Below the pieces are notes generated by a model. The model saw only the letters and a list, made by a program, of their open reading frames with translations. It did not search any database and was not told where the DNA came from. A stretch of DNA of 64,000 nt from Triangularia verruculosa. Its lineage: Eukaryota > Ascomycota > Sordariomycetes > Sordariales > Podosporaceae. Of this stretch, positions 52,084-61,584 are shown in pieces. The first letter of the stretch is position 1. Every line of letters begins with the position of its first letter. Position numbers and translations under genes: made by a program. The stretch spans positions 45,141 through 109,140 of the forward strand of contig MU863998.1 in the NCBI GenBank assembly GCA_033296885.1. The letters run 5' to 3'.

Positions 52084-53001
52084 TTATGCCCCCGTGCCCA
52101 CAACCTTCCCCTCCTTCACCTCCTTCTCCTTCTTCCCACCCTTCCTCCTCCCATGCTTCCCACACCAGCTACTATTACTCGGACTACTCCTATAACAAAT
52201 CTTCTTCGTCGTCCCCTCCTCCGCCTTCCCCCCAAACTTCTGCGTAATATCACAATACTCATACCCCTCCCCCATCCAACTCTTAATATGCTTCTGCAAC
52301 TGGCACCTCCTCACCCCGCACTTCCTGCAGTACGCCTGCCCCCTCACCCTCAACAACTTCAGCGCCTCCTTCTCCATCGCATTCAACCCCTCCTTCGCCC
52401 CCGGGTCCTTCTCCTCCGTCGTCATCAGCGACGGCTTGGCGAGAACGTGCTGCCCCGCAAAGAACCACGCCCACTCCAGCTCGTTCGGGCCAGCGCGGTG
52501 AGCCGAGAGCCGGACCGTGCCGTGGAGCCGGCGGTGGATCGAGTACATGTGCGAGTTGGTCAGCCCGAAGCAGGTGCTGTCGATGGGGTCCAGAAAGTCA
52601 AAGACGGCGTAGTGGATCTCGGCGGGGAGGTCCATGAGCTGGAGCCGGCCGCCGGGGCGGTGGTGGTGCGGGAGGGGTTCCTTGTCCGTGACGGAGTAGG
52701 AACGACGAGGGGGGCCGAGGGGTGGTCGGCGGGGGGCGGGACGGGGTTGCTCGAGTTTCTTCTGGTGTTCCTCTGTCGGGCTGGTCACTGTCGAGGACAA
52801 CTGGGAGCCCTCCTGAGACAGTCCGGGTGACGGAGGGGGCGAGTGGATGGTCTGTAGTGTAAAGATTGATGGTTGAGGAATGTAGTAGTCATGGTGAGTC
52901 TGTGAGCGGCGGGGAGCACGTTTGTTGTCTCTGTTTTGAGCAAGAATCTGCTCCTTGAGCCGGTGCTCCTCCCTGCGATAATGCTCCAGCATCGTAATCA
53001 T
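52084..53001 (-). CDS. F-box-like protein with a Cys-rich C-terminus
   Basis: A single exon of 305 residues starting MITMLEHYRREEHRLKEQIL. A disordered Pro/Ser-rich region covers about 40-115. An F-box-like stretch follows at about 121-155 (LQLMDLPAEIHYAVFDFLDP, then STCFGLTNSHMYSIHRRLHG), the pattern by which such proteins bind Skp1 in SCF ubiquitin ligases. The C-terminal part has spaced cysteines and histidines (AYCRKCGVRRCQLQKHIKSW at about 224-243, then Cys250, Cys269, Cys280 and His283) that could bind zinc, and it ends in a Lys/Gly-rich tail. This F-box plus Cys-rich form is common among uncharacterised sordariomycete proteins. A substrate cannot be assigned. The codon third positions shift from C to G toward the 3' end. 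Confidence 0.72.
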   Translation of the reverse strand: MITMLEHYRREEHRLKEQILAQNRDNKRAPRRSQTHHDYYIPQPSIFTLQTIHSPPPSPGLSQEGSQLSSTVTSPTEEHQKKLEQPRPAPRRPPLGPPRRSYSVTDKEPLPHHHRPGGRLQLMDLPAEIHYAVFDFLDPIDSTCFGLTNSHMYSIHRRLHGTVRLSAHRAGPNELEWAWFFAGQHVLAKPSLMTTEEKDPGAKEGLNAMEKEALKLLRVRGQAYCRKCGVRRCQLQKHIKSWMGEGYEYCDITQKFGGKAEEGTTKKICYRSSPSNSSWCGKHGRRKGGKKEKEVKEGKVVGTGA

Positions 53002-55494
53002 GATGGCGGCTGAATAAGATGAAAGCCCCTAACTATCTTGTGTATGAAGAGAGTGAGGTAGGTGGTTGAAGAATGTTCACAACTTGATCGCAGAAGAGAA
53101 GACGCTGATCCAAGGGTGAGAGGCAGGTCAAGTCAATCGGGCGGTAGGCGATGATATGATGGTGGTTGTGGGGGTAACTAGGCCCAGTTTTGGTGTCTGT
53201 TTATAGATCGGGCTGTTGTATCGATCGAATTGGTCAGGTATCGATGATGTGTCGAAAAGGCTTTGGCGTGTTGTGCTGAGACTTCAAGTGCCGAACCCGA
53301 ATGTCTCACGGAATGAATGCGAAAATCCCCTCAATAGCAAGCTCATGGGTTGAAGGGGGGGATAACACAAGGTTATTAATATGCAGTTCCTTTTCAAAGA
53401 GAGAGAGGGGGCGAATCCGTCTTTGTGGTTTGATCAGGGCCGGATATAAGTGAGCTGGTGGGAAGGGCCGGGGGTGCCGCGTGCCTGGGTCGGTCCTTGG
53501 GAGGGGTGGAGTGCCATGAAACTGCAACAGGTACCAGTAGGAAGAGCTCTTAGGATGGAGAAAGTTGGAGAAGAGCTGGTGAGGGAGCTGAGTGTAACCG
53601 TCAAAGACGGAAAAATCTAGGGCCTCAGTTGAGGAAAAACGGACGAATAAAAAGGATTGGAGAGAGGGGACGATCGGCAATGCCTGATTAGCTGTCCCTG
53701 GCCTCCCTGACCCGGTCCCCGGTGGTCACAAGGCCGGCCCTGCACTGAACAACAACACGAAGGAAAAAAAGGTGGATTCCCTCTTGCGATCTTCGAAAAG
53801 CTGGCGGCCCGACGCCGTGTGCTGCAACCAGCGGGCAAGCTCAGACAAATCAGTACACCCCAAGGCAGTCCTCGAACGACGGGTTAATGCAACAACCATG
53901 CAGCTCCGGCCAATGGACGGTTCGACTCGGGCTGACTTCAACAGGAATCCGGTTTCGCGGTTTCGCGCGCAGAGCGTCAAAGTGAACACATCGGTCGATC
54001 AAGAGGCAATAAGTAGCTGTTAGTCTGTAACAACACCCGAACGCCCAGAAACCGGAGGGTGGCTGACAGGTTCGAGAACTGACAGGACAAGCGTGGGAAT
54101 CGACTCGTCTGGATCATTCTCTTTGCAGAAGCGATGATGCATCCTTCCTGCGTGTCAACGTCGCCAACTTCTTGGCCCCCCCGATCAACGCGCCGTTGCG
54201 AACATCGATCCGACGGTCACCGGGCTAGACTCGTCGCCACTTCCGTATCTGCTTGCAACCGTTACATCGCACACACAGTCCATTAGACTGCTCTTACACA
54301 ATTGCATCTTCAGGCTGTTATGTGTAGTGCAAGTCTTGACACTTCAAAAAGGCGGGGATGGTCATAGTACACTATTCATTTTTTGCGCCCCTCGACTCGT
54401 CCAAACCACCCATTTCCAGCGGGGATATCCGTAGTTTCCACCTCCCAAAAGCTGGCAGTTTCTGAAACGGTCATTTCCAAGAACTTGGGATAAGGGGTTT
54501 AAACTCGAAATCTCAAAACCGTCCAGCCTGCCGGAGCCTTCTGTCCCCTCCCTCCCTCCTGTGCAAAGTGTCAGGAGTCAATGACGACTTACACGTGAAC
54601 TCCAAAACGCTCAAGGTGGCATCTGATGCAACACTACCTTCCTCAAGGATCTACAAACAGACCACAGGACGAGCTGAGATACTCGGTATTGAATTCATCC
54701 CCAACTGCAAAACATACGATGGCAGTCAGCGATATCTCCCGAGTGGCAAACGACATCACAGGAGACAATTTGATCAGCCGTGATTGACCGTGCCGCCCCC
54801 ATACTTTTACGGCCGGCAACTGGCCTTCCCCCCGACCAGCCAGACCCCAAGGCGGCCAGCATTCATACCTGATGAAGCTCGATAACAACAGTGCCATAAT
54901 ATACTCGTAAACGGCAGGTGCACCTTTCAAACCGGACTTGAAATTCTTCAAGTTTAAACTTTGAGCCTCGACTGTCGGTTGCTGCTCCGTGGCCCCGTCC
55001 CTCATTGAGGTGGGACGAACTTACCCCTCATTGAAAAAGCGAAATGATAAACACCACACAGCCTTACGTATATCAGGCGTCATACCCTGAAGATCCTTTC
55101 GGGTCAATAGTCCCCGCACACATGGGCACATCAACTGGGAATAGCCCCATCACTTCCAAAAGAACAAATCGCCCGCAGTAATACCAGTGACGACCTGTAT
55201 TACGACGCAAGCAACAAAACAAAATTGACCTCGATAAACCAGGGGCCAAAAAACGAGGGTATTCACAAGGCAACTGTTATTCCACACGCCCCCTCAATTT
55301 TGCAACACCACCAATGCCCAACAAGTCCGGTGTAAATAAACCATCATCAAATTAATATCATCTTGCTCCCATACTCAGCATGCAGCAAAAAAAAAATGCC
55401 GACAGATGCACAAATCCGCTAACCATGAAGAACTGCCGGACTAATCTTTCTCTTGTTCACCCTCCCAAAACAACTCCCATCACATCTATACCAT
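53002..55494. other. 2.5-kb gap, no gene supported
   Basis: Balanced base composition, with only short, overlapping open frames of up to 124 codons and no domain. It must contain the promoter of the F-box-like gene and the dynein light chain 3' flank. No tRNA-like A/B-box pair or repeat was found by eye. Confidence 0.5.
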
Positions 55495-56315
55495 TTAAAC
55501 AGCAATCCAGATCAGCATCAACACCACATCCAACCCCTTGGCATCCCCATCCCACTTGTAGCTCCACATGCCGTCCGTCTTCTCGTTCCAGTAACCCCCC
55601 GTCGCGCTGTGCATGCCCCTCCGGCCAGCCTGCTTCTTGGCCGCCGCCGCAGCCTCGGCGTCGTTCGCTGTGGACGTCGGCTTGTTGAGCTGCGAGGTCG
55701 GCACGACGTGCTGGACGATGGTGCTGTTGATGGCGAACTTGTACGCCGGGGGGGATTTGGCGTCGGCGCCGGCCGGAGTCGCCTCCGACATGAGGGCCTT
55801 GAGGATTTTTTGCTGTAAAATTGGGCAAACAGAGTTAGCGAGCGGTACGGTGATGTAGAATGATAGGTAGATAGGTGGGTGGAATAACAAAAAAAAGAAA
55901 CATACAATGATGGTCTCATTCCATCCTTGCGTCTTGGGGTGCTCGTAGAATTCGACGTTCTCGAGGACGCTGTTGCAGGCCTGTTTTTTTTTTAACCGCA
56001 ATTGGGTTTTTGGTTAGCTTTGGGGCCTTTGTTTTTCGCAAGGCTGGAATCTATCGCATCTTCAAGAATGTATGTTGGGGGGTGGAGGGGGGATTTGCTC
56101 CGGGCTTGTTGGGCAAAGCCAATCGAGAGAAGCAAACTAGATGGTCATATCGAAGGGGAAGAAGGAGGGCGGACGCACATCAGAGGCAATCTGCTCGAGA
56201 CGCTTGAAGGGAATTGGCTGTTTGTTTGATAAGGAATTAGTACCAGAACCCAAACACACGGCGCGGATAAATGAAGAGGCTAGAATGATCATACCGAGTT
56301 GGTGGTTTCGGCCAT
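55495..56315 (-). CDS. Tctex-type dynein light chain (DYNLT family)
   Basis: Four exons (56295-56315, 56179-56217, 55906-55980, 55495-55812), all joined in phase 0, give 150 residues. The order is PIPFKRLEQIASD, ACNSVLENVEFYEHPKTQGW, NETIIQKILKALMSE, and then YKFAINSTIVQHVV. After an Ala/Lys-rich insertion (about residues 97-115) comes HSATGGYWNEKTDGMWSYKW and the end, VVLMLIWIAV. These are the standard Tctex1 elements that dimerise and bind dynein intermediate chain. The insertion makes the protein longer than the about 110-residue animal form. It is a light chain of cytoplasmic dynein. Introns are short and the first exon has only seven codons. Confidence 0.93.
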
Positions 56316-57227
56316 TTTTTCCCGTGGGATTGTTATGAAATTGAGTTTCGTATCTGCGGGGTGGTTGTTGTTTTCGTCGTTGTTGCGGTTTGGGAGACGC
56401 GGTGATGGTGCAAGTGGTTGTTCTGATGGTGTTGCGACCTGCTGCTTGCTTGTTTGTTTGGGTTTCGTTTGGATGCCCGCGCGCTCCAAGAGCCGTAGCG
56501 AATAGGGGTACGTCGTGCCTGCGTGTTAGCCACCCCCCCCAAAGGGCCAGAACCTGCTGTCAACAGCTGCAAGGTAAGATAAAGACAAAAACACGAGTAA
56601 CACTGCAGTTGAATATGGCAAGGAGATGCTGAGATAATAGTCAATTAAATCTCGAGTCTACAGCTTTTGCGCAAGCGTCAGTGTTGCATGACATGTCGAC
56701 TCAATCCGCCATACCAAGGCTACCAACGGGCGACAAGCCACAGGACAGGCTCCATGATCCCCACCATGAACGAAGCTTCTTCAGCCTCGCCATTTTTTCA
56801 AAAGGCGGCTGCGGGGCAACCAGAAGAAATGATCACGTGAGCTTTCAGCTGCAACCACTCCCAAAATCCAACCACTCAAATCCAGGGACCGGACCCACGT
56901 GTATTGAGTGCTTTGGCTGCAGCTGCGGGGCCAGACCTCTGACGTTGTTTCTCATTGATCAATCCCGACTGAAGCTTCAAACCTCTTCTGCGCCCCCAAC
57001 TGGCAACACACTTTCTGCTACGGCGCAACGGCTTTTTTTCTTTTCGTCTAGCTGTGGTCGGAAGTAACAACACCAACAATCAAACTGGCCGACGACGACG
57101 ACTCTCGACAGTATCACACTAACAAGTTTCTTTGGATAAACCGAGTTTTATCTCTTTTATATACTAACCGCCTGGACGAAAACACCACCAACAATCTTTT
57201 CCATTCCCTCGATAACCAACCATCACC
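56316..57227. promoter_or_regulatory. Divergent region between the dynein light chain and VTC1 genes
   Basis: About 910 nt separating divergent starts, with both promoters expected. CACGTG-like sequences (CACGTGA at about 56835 and CACGTG at 56896-56901) are visible. In yeast, CACGTG/G sites bind the Pho4 factor that activates VTC genes under phosphate starvation, so a link to VTC1 is possible. No other gene is seen. Confidence 0.45.
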
Positions 57228-57701
57228 ATGTCCAGCCAACCACTCCTCCAGACCGCCCCAGGTTCGTCTCTCTCTCAATTCACTTTCTAATTCACCCACC
57301 CACCCACCCACCCTATCTAACGATGATCAATTTTTCCAGGCAAGCGCATCGCCCTCCCCACCCGCGTCGAACCCAAAGTCTTCTTCGCCAACGAGCGCAC
57401 CTTCCTCTCATGGCTCAACTTCACCGTCATCCTCGGCGCCCTCGCCATCGGCATGCTCAACTTTGGCGACCGCCCCGCCTTCATCTCGGCGTTTCTGTTC
57501 ACGGGCGTCGCCATGGCGACCATGATCTACGCGCTGGTGACGTACCACTGGCGAGCAAAGTCGATACGCATGAGGGGCCAGGCCGGCTTCGACGACCGCT
57601 TCGGGCCGACGTTTTTGACGATTATCCTGCTGCTGGCCGTGGTGGTGAACTTTGTGCTGAGGATCACTTACTCGCATCAGGAGGGTGAGGACAAGCCTTA
57701 G
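57228..57701 (+). CDS. VTC1: Vacuolar transporter chaperone 1 (VTC1, DUF202 membrane protein)
   Basis: Two exons (57228-57261 and 57340-57701; donor GTTCGT, acceptor CCAG) give 131 residues. The conserved VTC1 run is present: GKRIALPTRVEPKVFFANER, TFLSWLNFTVILGALAIGML, then two more membrane segments (FLFTGVAMATMIYALVTYHW and FLTIILLLAVVVNFVLRITY). Vtc1 is the small three-helix subunit of the VTC complex, which makes polyphosphate from ATP and moves it into the vacuole. It has no SPX domain itself, as expected. The short exon 1 (MSSQPLLQTAP) is typical of fungal homologues. An SPX protein with three membrane segments lies elsewhere in the window. Confidence 0.96.
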
Positions 57702-58309
57702 ATGGACTAGGAGGGGAGAGATGAGGTGATGTGATCGGGGTTAGGAGTTGTGGGAGAGCGGGTTGGGAGAAACTGGTGTTTGAGGTGCTTTGTGGCTGGG
57801 GCGAGTGTAACAACAGCAAACTAATGTTTTCTGGAGTCTGTTGCGTGAATTTGCATGGCATTGCATAGCATTGTATTGGCTGCATGGTAGTAGGGGTGTC
57901 AAGGGTAGATTGTCAACGAGTGAGAGAGAAAAGGTTTATGTCTTTTTACTGCCAAGTTTGGATTTATATAGCTGGCGTTTCGTAGGTCGCGATTTCACCG
58001 GGGCAATGGAATATGATATCCACAGCTAAACAGCTGGGTTCGGCTTCGTCATATACCGTCGTACAGTTATCATACAAGGACAAGTAAATCTATGTGAGCT
58101 TGAAATGAAAAAGAAAGAAAAAAAAAGCCAAGTCCTGTGATGGTAGACCCTTCTGCCCACGAAAAAAAAAGCTGGGTATCATAAAAACCGCCAAACGCCG
58201 TGACTCTTGAAAGACCATGCCGGTTTTGTCCCATACTGACCCTTGACGCCTTGCCATGAACGCTCTATCCACATGTAGACCGGTTACATTTTTTTTTGCC
58301 AAAACCTCT
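57702..58309. other. Convergent 3' flanks
   Basis: About 600 nt between the VTC1 stop and the Alba gene stop. T- and A-rich in parts. No gene is seen. Confidence 0.5.
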
Positions 58310-59173
58310 TTAACGAGCCATACCATTCTTCCTGTGCCGCATGTCGTCAATGTGCTGCTCATTAGACTGTGTGCCCACGTTCGTCAGGACCCTAAGCTCT
58401 TCCAACGGAACTCTCGACAGGAGAACCGTCATGTGTGCTTTATATCTCGGTTTGGCCGGGTCGACGGCCTGCTCGTGGATAATCGGTCGCATTGTCTCAA
58501 AATACGCCTCGTCCGCCGCAGCACCATCAGCGACATTCTCCTTGTTCCCCTGCCTGTCTCCCTCGTCATCGACTTCCATATAGCTTTCCTCCACTATCGA
58601 GGGAAAGTCGTCGTCGGCAGCCGGCCTCTGCATGCGTGGGTCGTCAAACACTACCGTCTCGCTCAGGATGTTGTACTGGTACCATTTCTGCTCCGACTCG
58701 CCGATTCGCCTTCTGACCAGCTCCGCAATGGTGATGAGCTTGTTCGAGGTGGCCGACTTGGCGCAGAGGAGCACCACGCCGGGGAGGACTGTGTGGTCCC
58801 AGGCGGAGAACCGACCGAGGTGTTGGAGGGCTTTGTCGACGTGCTTGGATATGCTTGTGGAGGGGATGACGCTCATGGCTTTGACTTCGTACTTTGGGAC
58901 GATCTTTTCGAGGATGGGGTTGTAGATCTGGGCGAATGGGCTGGCATTGGTTGCGTTTGGTGTCGCTGATGATGAGGATGGTGATGAGGTTGTTGTTTGG
59001 GGGTGTGTTTGGAATCGTCCTTCCAATCGGCCGGGACCTGTTCGCTTCTTCTTCGAGGATGTGGGAGTGATATCGTCGCTCGGGAATTTGCGCTTGCCAG
59101 GCAGCGCAGGGGGTTGCGGGCGCATGGTGTCTTGGAGATTCGGGGTGGGTGGTATGAGTTGCGAGGTGGCCAT
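58310..59173 (-). CDS. Alba-domain protein (candidate RNase P/MRP subunit or RNA-binding protein)
   Basis: A single exon of 287 residues. The first about 80 residues are disordered with a basic stretch (PTSSKKKRTGPGRLEGRF) that may be a nuclear signal. Residues about 95-172 fit the Alba fold: YEVKAMSVIPSTSISKHVDK then ALQHLGRFS, and VVLLCAKSATSNKLITIAEL with VRRRIGES and YQYNILSE. The KxxSNK-type loop is the nucleic-acid binding face. The acidic C-terminal half (EESYMEVDDEGDRQGNKENV) ends in a short block, PRYKAHMTVLLSRVPLEELR. Alba-like subunits in fungi include Pop6 and Pop7 of RNase P and RNase MRP. This protein is longer than yeast Pop6, so the assignment to that complex is inference. Confidence 0.8.
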   Translation of the reverse strand: MATSQLIPPTPNLQDTMRPQPPALPGKRKFPSDDITPTSSKKKRTGPGRLEGRFQTHPQTTTSSPSSSSATPNATNASPFAQIYNPILEKIVPKYEVKAMSVIPSTSISKHVDKALQHLGRFSAWDHTVLPGVVLLCAKSATSNKLITIAELVRRRIGESEQKWYQYNILSETVVFDDPRMQRPAADDDFPSIVEESYMEVDDEGDRQGNKENVADGAAADEAYFETMRPIIHEQAVDPAKPRYKAHMTVLLSRVPLEELRVLTNVGTQSNEQHIDDMRHRKNGMAR

Positions 59174-61584
59174 ATGTTTGTTGGGGTGGAAGTGGGATGG
59201 ATGTTTTTAGGTGTGAGGGTAGCTGGTGAAATGTTTCGCAGAAAATCCGATTGTTTGTGTAGTTGTCAAGGGCTGAGGCTGGCTGTTGCTCAGAAAATCC
59301 AATGCCACGGTCATTATTTGACGCGTAAAACACTGTGGGGTTGACGGCTCATTATCGATAAGACTGATAAGCTTTGTGTGGAACAAAAGGTTGCTACGGA
59401 GTATAGATGAAGCTGATCAGATGAGTGTGGATGTCTGTCGGCTTGGAATAAGCAATAGAAATTCAGAGCTCTATCTACTTCAGAGCACTTATTATTATTT
59501 CCGCAATTTCCATGATCTCAGTGATTTCAAGGCCTATAAGTTTCTAGGTCTCCTGTGGGCAATCTTGTGCCAGCAACGAGTACGCAAACCCATCAGTGCT
59601 GCATCGATGCGAAACGGAGAATTCTTGCCAACCGTCAGAGTAGACTGTAAATACTACTCGACGACTGTGAGACCTCTCTTTGGTTTCATTCTCTCAGAAA
59701 CCAGTCGTCGCAAGAGCGAAGAGCAAGGCTATCACCTGTCAACTTATTGCTCCCATGCGTGTTAGTGACCTGCTGGTGTCACAAGAAGGCTGCATAACTT
59801 TGCGAGTTGAGATTGGGCACTAACAGTTTGCTCGAGAGAACGGAGCCAGCCTCGCCAGTGGCAGGTACTCCTGTTGAGAGTCCAAGCTCCCAGTTCGCGA
59901 CCCACAGCCGTGTTTCAACAACACTGATAAACTCACCCCTCAGCATTATGCTTATACCGGGGCTGCCATCATCTGGCATAACATATGCAGCAACCGGCAT
60001 CAGCCAACCTTAATGCACACCATAGATTCGAGACGACTCGGGTTTCGGCCCGGACAACTCCTCAAGAGGCGTCATGCCCCAAGTCCACTGACGACATTTT
60101 CAACACTTTGCTACGCCGGTGGTGTTTTACGGCGCGCTTCGGAGTTGACTTCAGCAAACACGAAGTGGAAGGAACGCACTCATAGAACGACAGAGTCGCA
60201 ATGCAATCGAAATGGCGGAACACGGCAATCTGTGTAATACGCACGCCAAGCGAACGGTAAATACGGTACGGATCCGTGCCTCCCAAACGCAGCCTATCAC
60301 GACAAGGGACTGCTCGTTATTCCTGGATCCGATAACAGATTAAATAGAACACAACGCTGCGACTGCCTGCTGGCCCCCGAGATGCATGCGAGCCTACCTT
60401 GCGAGCTGCCACACCCTCCCTCTTGTTTTAATGTTAGTGGTTGGCGTTGCGCACTGCCCCCCATCTCCTGTTCCCGCAGTCCACACTGTGCAGCACGATG
60501 CGCAAGCTCCCAGGCTCCAGACGGACCAGACCAGCTTAGCTTGCGCCAGTTGCTCCAGCCGGTCCAGTTTTCGTGGAGAAGCTCCCCTGACAGCTGGGGA
60601 AGCTTGTAGCGGTGAAAGGGACCACGTCAGTGTGTGTTGTCGACTACTAGTAGCTCGTCTACACCGTGTTTTTGCGATAGCCGACCGTTGTGACGTTTCT
60701 CGCTGAGGTGTGAATGTCTTCGAGATCTGGGGCTTGGCGAGCTCTCTGTTTGGCATCCTGCGCCGTTCTGTTGCGTCTTCCTGGAGCCTTCGCGCTGCTT
60801 CCTTTCCTGGCTGGGAGCTGCACACGGCTCATGTAAGACAAGGCGCCCCGCTCTGCCCCATGCCGTCCACCCGCCTTGAGGTGGTCAGCCAATCACGTGG
60901 CAGAACCATGGAGGAAGGGTGGTGGGCCGTGCGTGCGTTGGTGACTAACCCCCTGTCCCCTTGCATCCACTTTTGCCTCTCCGATCCAACTTCCAAACAA
61001 TTTCCCCCCTTGGGTGCAGCGTCTCCCCTTACAACCCGCGTGACAGCGCCCATCACCCCCCAACTCTCTCCATCATCTCGCAACAACCTCAAGCTTTCCA
61101 GCTGAACCACGCAAAACTCGACCAAAAAACGCACCACGACCAAAACCTTGTTGCGTTTTTTATTCGCGCACTCATTTCGCCGAAACTTTTTTGAACGAGT
61201 CTCTCATTTCCCTCCTCGATAGACGCCCGCGACGCTTTAACTAGCTTTCGCGCGCACAAGAGTTCGCTGTTGACGAGCTCTTTCATTCCACCCATCACAA
61301 GGCAATCGCGACACTTGCGCACCGCAAGAGCAAAGCGAGTGGCGCCAGCAGTTTGCCTGAACCGCCTGTTTCCCAACTGCACCCCCCAAGTCAACCCACG
61401 GACCACCTGCAAGCGGCCTCGGAGGTTACGTCAGCCTTGCTCCGTCGGCCAATCACCGTCTCCGTCTCACACCTCGACCACTCTTGTCTCAGCCGTTGCT
61501 GCCTGCCTTGCGACACACCAACCAGCACAATAAAGACGTGTCGGTGCCGCCTTCTCTTCCCCGCCCGTCATCGTCTTTTGACAC
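59174..61584. other. 2.4-kb divergent gap, no gene supported
   Basis: Separates the starts of the Alba and AHC1-like genes. It becomes C-rich and leader-like from about 60950. Overlapping short frames on both strands show no domain, and no RNA gene or large repeat was recognised. Confidence 0.5.

Noticed and set aside
53306..53680. 124-codon minus-strand open frame
   Set aside because: No domain or conserved pattern, in a gap where overlapping frames on both strands are equally open.
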